In this document: positions 50,180 to 61,510 of the stretch, piece after piece
Position numbering within the stretch: the stretch's first letter is position 1
Layout: every line of letters begins with the position of its first letter
Source: Incurvaria masculella
Lineage: Eukaryota > Arthropoda > Insecta > Lepidoptera > Incurvariidae
DNA: 64,000 nt
Assembly (NCBI GenBank): GCA_946894095.1
Contig: OX335641.1
Span: forward strand, 13,038,501-13,102,500
Direction: 5' to 3'
Notes under the pieces: generated by a model
What the model was told of the DNA's origin: nothing
Databases searched by the model: none
The model's input: the letters and a program-made list of their open reading frames with translations, nothing else
Position numbers and translations under genes: made by a program

Positions 50180-50500
50180 AATGGGAGAGGACCACGACGG
50201 CAGCTATCTTGTTGTTCGCCCGCCACGGCGCGAGCGCATCTCGCCGCCACAGACCGCCGACCGCCGCGAGTGACACCATTCGGGTTCCGTGGCCTCGCCG
50301 TCTCCGCTTTCGGGCTGGCTCGGTGGAGCCCAACAGCACCTCCCGTCTCTTCGGCGCTCACCCCGTGCTCCTTGGGTGGGCTCCGCCAACGACTGGTCCT
50401 GTGGTGCGGTGCGTCCACCGCTTAGGAGACCGCTCGCGCTTCACCGCGCGGGGGCAGGCGCCATTGTCCGCCCCACCGCGTGCTCCAGACTTCATCACCC
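50180..50500. other. Unexplained GC-rich block
   Basis: GC content far above the surroundings, with open frames on both strands and no recognisable protein. It lies between LINE fragments and abuts a foldback element, so it may be LINE-derived; not established. Confidence 0.3.
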
Positions 50501-50542
50501 TTGGGTATCGTACCGAACTTAATTTTTTTTGCCGGCTTTAAG

Positions 50543-50899
50543 GATGTTCCGACCCATGCAATGTTTTTTTTACACAGAACGCAAAAATATTGCACTTTAA
50601 GGCACGAATTCGTCAAAAATATTAAATATAGCCATAGTAGTTGCAGCGAAAACATATTCACAATTTCAGGTTTAATGGTTTCGTTGCAATTGCCGATTAG
50701 AAGTTTTACCCCGTAGATGGCGCTGTTAAATAAAAATCGTATTTAAATAAATTGTAACAAAACCAATAATCCATAAATTGTGAAATTGTTTTCGCTGCAA
50801 GTAATATGACTATATTAAACTTTTATTATTAATTCGTGGCTTAAAGTGCAATACTTTTTGCGTTATGTGTGCAAACAACTTTATATGGGTCGGAACATC
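50543..50899. mobile_element. Foldback MITE, 357 bp
   Basis: Terminal inverted repeats GATGTTCCGACCCAT and ATGGGTCGGAACATC. Similarity extends about 130 bp into each arm (AACGCAAAAATATTGCACTT versus its complement, then TTGCAGCGAAAAC). No coding capacity. Confidence 0.82.
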
Positions 50900-51343
50900 T
50901 CAGTGTCGTCATCCATATTAGGTTGCCCAATTAGGTACTGGATTTCTTTTACTTGTATATTTGTGTTTAACTCTTTCTAGAATGTTTGTTGGTGGTTCTG
51001 TTTGTAGATATGTAATAATGTTTAATAGATGTGCATTAATTTAATTTATCGGTGGTTTTGATTTGGTTAGACAGAATTAATAGCTATCTTGTGGCGTATG
51101 GTTAAGGACCCGGCCCCGCTCACCGACCGATATCCGCTCGGCATTAACCACTTAACCATACGTCACAACTGACGTCACGAACAGCGCTGCATTGTTCCCT
51201 CTTACTTCTTCCATAAAGAAATAAATAGGTACTTAAATTCATACATAAAACACCGAAAACCCACGTCTTTGGAGATCGGAGACATGTACGATGTTGCCTT
51301 GGAAAATTGTCGGGAGTGGAAAGGTTATCCTGGCCCCAGTTGA

Positions 51344-51655
51344 CTACTTCGGTGTCAGCTCAGGGGCACACTTCATGAGCACAATGCCTGGAATGCCGTC
51401 AGGACCACTACTCTTCGACGTGTCTAACGTCCTTAAACATTTGAATACGAGTCTAGGGTGCATCCTGGGCTCCTTCATCGAAAATCCACAGTGTGATATC
51501 GAGAGAGGGGCTGCACCCTGGTCATCCAACGTTGAGTTAGACGCGAAAAGACGAGCAAAAATGTTCGCCTTCTTCCCGAGGATAGCGTTCCAGGGGAGGT
51601 GTAGCAGAGCGACAGAAGTTACGACGGATCGAATTTGCGAGAGACCAGAATGCAC
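51344..51655 (-). pseudogene. LINE reverse transcriptase, N-terminal fragment
   Basis: Reads LFASNSTLDDQGAAPL, LRTLDTSKSSGPDGIPGIVL and KCAPELTP. SKSSGPDGIPG is the block just before the first catalytic motif of Jockey-type reverse transcriptases. It ends before the active site. Confidence 0.8.
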
Positions 51656-51899
51656 GGCTGCCTGACGGACAGCGCACTAGTCTCTCGCCAATTTTGATGA
51701 TTGTGCTTGAACTTGGTCTTAGTCAGCGTTCGCTTGCAAGACTTAGAGGAGATATTGATGGCATGCCTTGCCACAACGGTTCGGTCCAGCAGTTATTCAT
51801 CTATAGGCCTGGTTTTTGGCCTCAATCACGAGACGACATTGGCGATTTGACCAGGACTTGTGATTGCCACCGACTGGTACAACCGAGGATGGAATAAAG

Positions 51900-54676
51900 T
51901 AATCCATACTCTGTTGTATCAGCCCGGCAATAGATTAGGCGCCATATTGGTTGATCGAGCATGAGCGAGATAGGGCGCGTAAACACCGCTATGGCGGTTC
52001 TGGTAACGAAACGAGACGACTGATTGTTTTTGTTCGAGGCGGTTAGTTAGGGATACAGGGATGCAAAACGAAGGAATTGGTTAGTTTTCATAGGTTTGTT
52101 ATCCGTACATGTAGTGTTTAATTGATTTGTATGCTATGTTGTGCAAACGATTTTAAATATATTGATTGAGCTAGATAAGTAAAACAGTAGTATATTCGGG
52201 CAAATTAAAATGTAATTACAGCAACACTTTAAGTGTTAATAGGTGGAGCGGACGTATGTATGAAGAAATGTTAAAATCACGAGTCTATTGCTTTAAAATG
52301 TCGATGGATCTATATTACCAAGATCCCACACCGCACCGCATGGTCTGCCTGTGACCCACAGCACGACACGGCACGAGCTCCCACGTTCATTTGGCAGTCT
52401 AATTAAAATGTTTCGCAGAGTTGCGTCACCGTGTGGAGCGCCAGCGCGGTACGTTTTGGTAGACAAGCCTATCCTCTCGCTTCACTGACGCGAACTTTCA
52501 TACTTCTGGGCTATGTTAATCCTTTGTCGTGAAGTTTACAAGTTCACTTAGAACTATTACTGCTAGAACGAGCTGCCATTTTGTCAAACTTGTCCCGACA
52601 CGTGTGTGCCCACGACGTGCCATTATTTACTAGAGGGTATGCAGTTTGCATACAACGTCCCGACAACCGCGCAGTAGTGAAGCTAAAAGCGAGGCCAAAG
52701 GATAGAAACATCTAGCATATTCTTAATGTTCTGATAACCATCACTAGAATAAAGCCATTGATGCTTTTTTGGATCATGAATAGGGTTTCCCCATTGAGTA
52801 TTGAAGGACGGGAGTGGTGACTGAAACTAGGCAAAAAGCCGTATAGGCCGCAGTCTCGGGCGGCAGCAGCGGCTATGCGTAAAGATCGATTTTCTTATAG
52901 GTCAAGTAGGCTCGGGCCTAGGCCTGTTGTAACAACAAGTAGGAGGGTGAGGGGGGGGGGGGGGGAGGAGCGGTAAAAGCCTCTTATTTAGTAGTCGCGC
53001 CTTCTTTTTCCGAGCATTGTAATCCTTCGATTTTTTTCTGAAGACCATTCTACTTTATATTCCCTCACTCGTTCTTTTTACCCATTCAAAAATATCTATT
53101 TTCACGACGGCTATTGAATTCAAATATGGCTGCATAAGATTTTTTGGTCTTTAGTCCGGCGCCGACGCGCCATTGAATGTTCATTGCACTAAATGGCCTC
53201 CTGTGCAGTTCATAGGAGTACATGTTCTTTCGTGTTCTTGCGTAGGTATCGTTGGTACTCGAGAACATTAGGTGTGATCGAGTTTGATAATATACTGACT
53301 CGCCGGTGCTACCGTCAGTGTATGTATTACCACTTAACACTGAATAAGGTATAAATTACCATTTCTTGTCGCAACATGAGTTGAATTTTTTTCCTTTTTT
53401 TACCATTTTAAAATGTATCGAATTTCTTTATTTGATTCACTCAATCTGACAGAAAGAAAAACAAATTAAAAACAGCGGGAACGAACATTTTACTAATTGG
53501 TTTCTTTTTTTTAAATGTGATCTACTTTTTGACGTTTAATGTCATCAAAACTAGCCAGATACAAATAGTACAGCCAAAGAAAAGTTATTGCAAGTCTATA
53601 CATACTAAATGCGAAAATACTTTTTCCCCGACCTATTTAAAGTACCTAAGCGGTTACCAAATCGATTTTAATTACTTTAAAATAGCGTAATTGTATCTAT
53701 AAATGTAAAAATAAATAAATGATGGTTTTAATAAATAAATTATAATAAATGCTCCCTTTCTAGCTCTTGCTAGTCCAATTATCCATGGAGAGTTCGCCTC
53801 TATTGAAGCCGTGTTCATTTTACAAGACTAGTTGATATCTGTCACTCGCCGAGACTAGAACAATAATTTCTTTGTGCATCTCACAACGCATCACATTCAG
53901 CCACATCGAGATGATGAAGTGATCCCTCTGCTCAGCCCGGCATAACGCCTTTTAACCGCCAACTTTGCGTGCCCGCGTCATAAAAGCAGATAGGCTTAAA
54001 TGCATCTCATAAAGTGCATGTGCAACGTCGGGTCAACGCATTAACCCTCGCGCGCCTTCACTGCCGCACTCCGGCATGCCAGAGCGCACAGGGAACAAAC
54101 CCTGGGACTTCTGCGCGATGGCAGTGCAGCGCACTATAGTTGTACTATAGTAAAGGGGTCTCATGTGTTCATGTGTACGTGTCATATATATATAGAAATA
54201 AATGAAAATAAAACATTAAATTATGAAATTAAATTTAATGAATAATTTGTTTTTGTTTTGTAAATTCAAGTTCTTACTGAAACACCCAACAACAATGGTT
54301 CATTGTTTTGTAATCAAAATGACAGTGACGGAAGCAGTGTTCCTTCCGTACCTGAGGTTGCCGAGTCCTGTGAACTTCGGCACCAAAATGTATATGAAAT
54401 ATTTTTGTCATTGGCGAAGATTTTGTACGGCCAACACAAAAAGCAACAATGTTGTTATTAATAAAATTTAAGAGCTTCTATAAACGCCTCATAGCAAACT
54501 AGAAAAAGAAACAATACTACAAACAAGGTGGGCAGCTTATCTGGCGTGTTGAAGTTCTCAGCCTCTTGAATCTATGAGGATCTGATGGTAGGAGCGGTTC
54601 TGCATCTGCGAGGAGCCGTGGCAAGGACAGGCCCAGGAAACAGGGTAGCCAATACTGCAACCCAAACACGGAATAG
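51900..54676. other. Intergenic stretch, nothing firmly recognised
   Basis: Moderately GC-rich patches at 52330-52680 and 53930-54130 and a 13-base G run near 52950. No recognised coding or repeat family. Confidence 0.4.
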
Positions 54677-54950
54677 TAAAAACCGGCCAAGTGCGAGTCG
54701 GACTCGCACACGAAGGGTTCCGTACCGTCGTAAAATATTTAACACAAACATTTTTGTATGAGGACCCCTTTAATTTAAATTCTGAAATTTTACCTATTTG
54801 TTGTTATAGCGGCAAAATAAATACACACTCTGTGAAAATTTCAGCTGCCTACATGAGATCAGCCCTGTGACATACGGACGAACAGACGGACGGACAGCGG
54901 AGGCTTAGTAATACGGTTCCGTTTTCACCCTTCGGGTACGGAACCTTAAA
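54677..54950 (-). repeat. GTTCCGTACC dispersed repeat, copy E
   Basis: Starts AAAACCGGCCAAGTGCGAGT and GGACTCGCACACGAAGGG and ends TCGGGTACGGAACCTTAAAA; inverted relative to the 6154 copy. Confidence 0.75.
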
Positions 54951-55186
54951 AAGTAGAAATGGCTGCGTGGGACACAAGAGGGGCTGACAGATTCAAGACA
55001 CCAGATAGGTGTCCTTATTTTTTGAGTTTTTTTTTTTTCAAAATAAATAATTTTTAATTCGATTTCTAGATACACCCTTGAAATCTAGCACATACCGGTC
55101 GTTTCTATATTACTTTGTATACCCACAGTTCCAAGCGAGCGGCTCCGTAGGGTAACATTTTCGGGGGAAAAAATAATGTATCATCT

Positions 55187-55320
55187 GCCTGACGTATGCA
55201 CAGCCGCCGCCGCCTCCGCGTGCGCTGCACGAAGCGTCGTGGCGGCGGCTGCGGGGAACTGGGTCGAAGGGCTTTTATTGTCCGAGCAGCTGCGACCGCC
55301 GCGGCCGCTTGGAACAATCC
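55187..55320. other. Unexplained GC-rich patch
   Basis: GCC/GCG-rich triplets over 130 bp resemble a coding exon of low complexity, but no splice-bounded frame with a recognisable protein is seen. Confidence 0.25.
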
Positions 55321-56021
55321 ATTTGTGCTATCAGGGTGTTATCTACCTCCGCACAAGGATATCATTCCATCTGAGAAGCTTGTCGCCGCCCGACGCGTCT
55401 TCATTATTCAAGTACACGTTATACAGTTCTCAAACAGATGGATATAATGACATCTACATTATTATTATTTTATTTATATCACTAGCAGCTTGAAGCTGAT
55501 GGGTTTATATTATGCTGTTATATTAATAGTCTATCATCTAGAATTTACAAATGAGCGCAGTGCCATTCCAGGATCACTCTATTTTTGGATGGGTTTTTGG
55601 ATGGATGGATAGATTTATAATGGATATTTTTTTATGAACCCTGAACCGCTCTCTCTCTAATGTCTAGCAACCAGTGTCGAGTACGATAAGGACCTACCAC
55701 CTACTACAGAGTTGGAAATGTGAATCCTTCGCTCCACTAATGCGAGCTTGTCGCCTTTACAATCGTTGTAAGCTTGCAAGCCGTTTTATTTTATATATTA
55801 TATATATAATATATAATGTTTTATATATTATATATGTATAATATATTATATTATTATATTATACAACCTTAATATTATGATACTAGTCGTGAAGTTTCCT
55901 ACCGTCTTTCGCCTATATGGAGATGGTGCTGGAAAAGCTAAAGACGTGCATCGATAACACACTTGATGAGATTCGAAACTCAGACAATCCTTAAGCGGAT
56001 GCACGAATGTTGCCATAGACA

Positions 56022-56197
56022 CTGAGGCTGAGTAAATAGTCGCAATAGAAACTTAAGACTAACGAAAAGTAGTACTTTGTGAAGTCAATTTGCATTACTT
56101 TGAGATTTCGTCCATACAAATGTGTCAAAGTGACGTCACAAAGTACTACTTTTCGTTAGTCTTAGTTTTTGTTACGACTATTTATCTCAGCCTGAGA
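56022..56197. repeat. Palindromic foldback MITE, third copy
   Basis: Arms with AAGACTAACGAAAAGTAGTA and its complement, TTATCTCAGCC at the end and GTGACGTCAC in one arm (mutated to GTGAAGTCA in the other). Confidence 0.82.
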
Positions 56198-56237
56198 AGT
56201 CAAGCCGAACGGCGGGTTGACAGTATGTACGACAGGA

Positions 56238-56297
56238 AGTTTCTCTTGAAGATGCAGCGCATGTGAGGCTCCGCTCTGTGCGGTAAGCCGTCAACGT
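56238..56297 (+). repeat. Degraded relative of the 58241 inverted repeat
   Basis: TTGAAGATGCAGCGCATGTG, AGGCTCCG and GCGGTAAGCCGT line up with CTGAAGATGGAGCCCATGTG, AGGCTCCG and GCGGTAAGCCGT of the 58395-58470 arm, with the middle part altered. Confidence 0.6.
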
Positions 56298-57469
56298 AAA
56301 TGATTGCAATACCAGAACAACAGTGTTGCAATACTACGTGAAAACTAAGAGGGTGGGGGGGAAGGGATGAGTTAGGATTACACGCATGGTTACAGGTGGG
56401 GGGGGGGGGGGGGGGTGGATCACGTGTAAACTTCAAGACAAAGGAGTCACAGCCGAAAAGTATGATATTAGATGTCGACCAGCGCGTGGCAACGAAGCGA
56501 GAGGATTTCTGCGAGGCATTTCTAGCCTATTCCCAATTGTGAAATATTTACAGTTCCAATATTATTAACGCTAACTTTTATAAAATATGTACAACGTCTG
56601 GAATCTCGTTGTGAAATTAAAACAAGCGGAGAAAAGAAATCCTGCGGTAAACAAACAAAGAGATCGTTACTTCTAGAAGAAGACGACTCAGATGCACGAA
56701 CATTCCATAATTATCTCGTAAATCAATGATTCTATATTTTTTTATAAGAAACTTAAGAAGATGCTCTTTGACTTCTCATTTAGAATGCACGAGTCACTCG
56801 TGGTTTGGAAATCTCTTCGATCACATATTGGTTTGGTGGTAGGGTGTCACTCTGCGACAGCGAGGAATGAAACATTACATTGAAGAATTCAGTCCAGTTC
56901 AGTGCTGCCGTGTTCAAAGAAAGGGTTGGTCCCGGCATGGCACTTGGTTTCTCCCGGAGCGAGGTGCCGTAATATCAGGCCTACTATGGTAATATAATAG
57001 TAGGTGTGATTTAATCTTTCCATGTTCATTCCGTATGGAAAATAATACGATAACGCCTTATTTCTGTATTCCATTAAAACACAGTTAGCGTGAGTGCACG
57101 GATTAGCCCTACTTTCGCCCGCCGCCGACTTGATCCCATCCGGAATGTTCCCAGGGCTCTTTTCGGATTAACTGTAGATAGATGAGGCTTACAACACTAC
57201 TGCAGTTGAAATCTCTGCTAAGCAAAACGGAACTGTTCGGTGACCCACTTGCATCAATCAACATCGGCAGAATATTTTTGGATCCATTTATCCACGCTCT
57301 CATAGCACACCAATTGCTTAGGTTTTTTAAGTTTTTTTTAATCTGCGATAAACACTTACAGCCGTATTCAGAGTGGGCGGTCTGAACTAACTTTAATACG
57401 TGCCGACTCTCCATACCACACAAGACATACATCTTTGGCGTCCAGAGCAGGGTAAACAGCTTTTTTCAT

Positions 57470-57860
57470 ATTTATTTAAATTTTATGTTGATCACGGCAC
57501 ATGGTGCAGGCCAGGACCTCACAAAAAAGGCGCCCAACGGCGCCCATGGGCTTTCGGACTTTCACAGGGGCTGCGAAAACCATGCCGGCCGGCCAGGTGC
57601 TTCTTCACACCATGTTTGAAGGACCGAATCGAAAACCATGCCGTCCGGCCAGGTTGTACTTTGAGGGAAAAACTTCGGCAGGGAGTCGATTCCATAGTTT
57701 ACCGACTCTAAAGATAAACGATCTAGAGGATCGGTGGGTTCTTATTTTGGGAACGTCGCTCGTGAACGGATGCATGCCCTGCCAGTTCCGCGTTGTGCGG
57801 TGGTAGAAAGGGGACGGAGGGACAGCGTTATGCAGCTCCGAAAAGCAGTCTCCATGGTAA
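57470..57860 (-). mobile_element. LINE 3' end (5'-truncated)
   Basis: Closely related to the 31933 fragment: AAAACCATGCCGGCCGGCCA, GGTGCTTCTTCACACCATGT, TTCCATAGTTTACCGACTCT and GGGGACGGAGGGACAGCGTT occur in both. A roughly 50-bp internal segment with CCATGCCG..CCGGCCAGG is repeated here. Confidence 0.8.
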
Positions 57861-58278
57861 AGACAGGTGCAGGAGGTGAGCGTGCACTACAGCTCCGCAC
57901 CAAGGAAACTTGCCGCAACCTCCGCTGCAGTTTCACGATGTTATTGGGAACACCAGCTTAACGTAACTTAACCTATCCTGAGGGTCGGTCATTGAGAACG
58001 CTTTACTTTAACTTCATGCCGCTGTTGACATGCACCTGATCACTTATGAAGAAGACATTTTTTGCCAGTTATGTGTTTGTAATGGAATTAAGCGGGCTAC
58101 CAAGGAATATGTTTGATTGTTCAATCTTTGCAGTCAATGTCCGCAACGCAGATGAAGCGTTAAATATATTTATTTATTTATTTATTTGGTACACAAAACA
58201 GAACATTTACCATAAAAGAACAATAATTAACATCTTATTTAGTTTAACGGCTTACCGCGCTTGTGAGGAGCAGGACGT

Positions 58279-58326
58279 GCTGCTCGACGTTTCGGAGCCT
58301 CACATGGGCTCCATCTTCAGGAGAAC
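58279..58326 (-). ncRNA. Hammerhead-ribozyme-like motif, minus strand
   Basis: Mirror of the plus-strand motif in the left arm: CTGAAGA, stem II GGAGCC/GGCTCC, GAAACGTC, then GAGCAG. Here stem I can form CTC/GAG next to the core, one pair better than the plus-strand copy. Confidence 0.5.
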
Positions 58327-58388
58327 GTGCCTGTCGCGACGGAGACACCTTACGTCAGTATCGTGCCTACCTCCGTCGCGACAGGCAC

Positions 58389-58436
58389 GTTCTCCTGAAG
58401 ATGGAGCCCATGTGAGGCTCCGAAACGTCGATCAGC
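58389..58436 (+). ncRNA. Hammerhead-ribozyme-like motif, plus strand
   Basis: Core CTGAAGA (CUGANGA) at 58395-58401, stem II GGAGCC (58403-58408) with GGCTCC (58416-58421), GAAA at 58422-58425 and ACGTC at 58425-58429, where cleavage would follow the final C. One extra T sits between core and stem II, stem III would be only the self-complementary ACGT, and stem I is weak. It may be inactive, or need a dimer. Confidence 0.5.
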
Positions 58437-58641
58437 ACGTCCTGCTCCTCACACGCGCGGTAAGCCGTTAAACTAAATATTGTAGTTATGTCCCGCGTAA
58501 GTTTTAAAATACTAATTAACATCTTGTTAGTCGTATGTAGGTATATTCTTTAACACTGTGTTAGTAGGAGGCGTTCGTTACGGGAGGAGGGGCTGTAGGA
58601 GAATTATATATATATATATAGAAATTATAGGTATACAGGCG

Positions 58642-58790
58642 GTAGCGAAATTGGTAGACGCAATACCCGCGAAAGGTATGTTTTGCTGGTTCGGGTCCAG
58701 CCTTGCAGTATATTCATAACTTGGTTCTTTTTACTGGACTCTTTCTTCAAATAATGTGTCCTTGCGTCACGGTCGATTATACATACGTAC
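58642..58790 (+). repeat. tRNA-derived SINE
   Basis: GGTAGCGAAATTGGTAGACGC resembles a leucine-type tRNA D-arm/A box, and GGTTCGGGTCC about 50 bp later resembles the B box, followed by a non-tRNA tail (TTCAAATAATGTGTCCTTGC, GTCGATTATACATACG). The tail recurs at 59820-59880. A folded, functional tRNA is unlikely. Confidence 0.55.
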
Positions 58791-59749
58791 ATATTACATT
58801 CCCTGATAATATGTGCTTAGATTACCCTTAAAATGTAGCTGCATTGATAACAAGGCATACAAGAAGCTTTGTAAATTGTTTTCCTAATGATTAGCGTTTC
58901 ACTTCCAATTCGAGAACAGAAGTTATAGATTTCCAAGCTATAAAGGCGAGGCGACTACCGAGGTGGGTGTCCGCGGAGGCCGAGTATCGCCCTTGTAATC
59001 CAAAAAGCTTTGACATTTGGAATTCAAGCGGGGAAGATCCACTCCGAACGGAAAGTGAGCGATGTCGACAGCGGCGTAGCCAGGTGGACATTTTATGCAG
59101 CAATGGACTAGGTATACGTCTCGTAGAAGGCTTAGTAAAACACATTACTAGAATTTCATATATGTAAGAGAAGATCGTATGTTTTTGTATGTAACTGGAC
59201 ATGGATGGCTAGAAATATCGGCACAAAATCAGCTCAAAACGACCTTGTCCCAATCGGAGCCGGGTGCCTCAGCTAGTATTTACCAGCCAATACAATCTAA
59301 ATTATTTACTCTTAAGTTTGATTAGATTTTTACTGTTGTTTGACAAACTTTACTATTCACACTTAAACAGCGCTTAAGCTGGCTTTCGACTTTTTTACTT
59401 CAGTAAAATTTTAGAATTTTACTCAAAAATAGCGACCCGTAAGTGTGGTGTGCTAACCATGAGCTACTTACTTACTAGTTTTAATGGAGGCTGTTGAGTC
59501 GAGAAGCATATTGGGGAGGTTTCCTCGCGCGTTGAAATCTTCTCATTGGAATAAGTCACCAATTACCTGATCCATCACATATATCACATACATGTGCAAA
59601 CCATCACGACACTTGCCCGGATACGATTACAGCGCAGCATACTTCTTTCATTTTTCATTATTTTTATATATGCTCTACTATTACGAGTGCTACGTACCTG
59701 ACATTATATTTATTAATGGTAGGTCTACGTGCGGAGGACCGCAAGAGAG

Positions 59750-59885
59750 TTCTCAGTAACGTGTGGTGGAATTCGTAAACGCACTGCTCGCGAAAAAAAT
59801 TATTGCTGAATCTAGTCCTGTCTTGCACGTTACAGATTGATTTCTTTAAATAATTTGTCCTTTATTCGCGGTCGATTATATATCC
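59750..59885 (+). repeat. tRNA-derived SINE, diverged copy
   Basis: GTGGTGGAATTCGTAAACGC aligns with the A-box part of the 58642 copy, and TTTAAATAATTTGTCCTTTA plus GGTCGATTATATA with its tail. Confidence 0.5.
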
Positions 59886-61239
59886 TCCCAAAAGTAAAAA
59901 GTATCTCTCTATTACAATATTTTTTTAAATACTTACTTACTTACCCAGCTAATGCGTAATATTTCTACAAACTCTTTGGCCATACAAAATACAACAGGTT
60001 TGTATGTCGAATGTCATTACTCACAGTATGTACATGATGTTTCTACCCTATCTTTGACCTCTGTATGAACACTTAATTTTTTTATTGACGTATTGTCACA
60101 ATCTTGAAAGATAATCGTAATTTAGTTTTATTAAAAACCAACTACCGACTTATACGTTTTTATGAGCGTTGCGATATTAAAGAAGAGTTAATTCGAAGGT
60201 TATGACTTAAAATTAAAAATAAACAATACCTCTGTGTCAACATTCACGATCCATTAATATGAAAATGTATACGGTTATAGTGAATGAGTGTGTCGATCTT
60301 TGACCGTAATGTCGTGAGGCGTGATGCGTTAGCGCCCCACACGCGGCCATCGCCGTGGCGGGACCACACGATTTTATGAAGACAATTTGGTCTCGACGTA
60401 ATATGCTCAGTATTTATTTTTAAATATGTATTGTTTATTGTACTGAATGGCCATCAGGAGTATTGATTTAGGTTAGTGTTAGTCGCACCAGGTACTTGCC
60501 TACTACGGTGAGGAAAGGGCGTGATGATATGTGTGTGTGTGGCGAGCGGCTGCGACATATGCTGTAAATACAGTAGTTGCCATACATGCAGTCAGAACCA
60601 GAGAGTCACATGTATGCACTTCCAGTTAAAATAAAGATGAACGGTTGTCTATCGAATCGAATCCGCGGTTCTTTGTTAGTGTAGTATGACTACCAAAAAG
60701 TTAAAATAAATGAAAGTAAATGAAAATAAAGCAACAATTGGGCTATTTGGGCGATGATACATATACAATGTATTAAAAAAGGGACTACGGAAAGAACGGT
60801 ACGGGAAATATAAATTTTAGCATCGATCGTTGTAACTTTCAAACGCGGAATAATATTGATAAGATGTGGAGCAGTCAAGAAAAAATGGGCATTTATTCGG
60901 GAAAACAAAAAAATATAACATGTTTTGTTTTTATGAAATAATCGACCAAGCCTGAAAATTCTTAGTCAGGAAAAATCATTACATTTGTAAAGCCAAGAGC
61001 CAGGCGACCGAGTTGAATATGCTTTGAAAACTTCAATGTCACGAATATGATTTATTTAGAATCGAAAGTGAAGTTAGGAACCATTGATTCAACAAATAAA
61101 TCTGTAAAAAGAACTCCATCCTCCATCCACCTTGTTTATGCATCGTATGCTCCTATACCCAATCCAATTGAGAATTCTTCTACATTCGCTCCACCCGCAA
61201 TCGATTGCCGTTACGAACACTGCGTTGAAGATTCGACAT

Positions 61240-61510
61240 ATTTTTAGGGTTACGTACCCAAAGGGTGCCAACGGAACCCTATTACTAAGCCTCCGCTTAC
61301 TAAATTGGTCACAGGACTGTATCTCATGAACCGTAATAGGTAGAGCTGATTTTTTTAAAGAGTATGTATTTATTTTGCCGCTATAAAAAATATAATAATA
61401 AAATTAATTATATATTAATTAAATACAACTTAAAATTAAAATAAAACAAAAGGGGAGCCCCATCCAAAAATCGTGATTTTTGGTGTTAAATCTTTTAATT
61501 AATTTTTTTG
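61240..61510 (+). repeat. GTTCCGTACC dispersed repeat, copy F (right end lost)
   Basis: Starts TAGGGTTACGTACCCAAAGG and contains ATCTCATGAACCGTAATAGG and TTTATTTTGCCGCTA; the GTGCGAGTC end is absent. Confidence 0.7.

Larger units (their letters stand above)
58241..58474. mobile_element. Inverted repeat with hammerhead-like cores, probably Penelope-related
   Basis: 234-bp inverted repeat: left AGTTTAACGGCTTACCGCGC and right end GCGCGGTAAGCCGTTAAACT, arms near 100 bp with very few differences. Each arm encodes a CTGAAGA..GAAACGTC motif, described separately. Such motifs are known from Penelope-like retroelements; no protein remains here. Confidence 0.7.

Noticed and set aside
58642..58720. Functional tRNA gene
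   Set aside because: A- and B-box-like sequences are present, but I could not form a complete acceptor stem or anticodon arm, and a related tail recurs at 59820.
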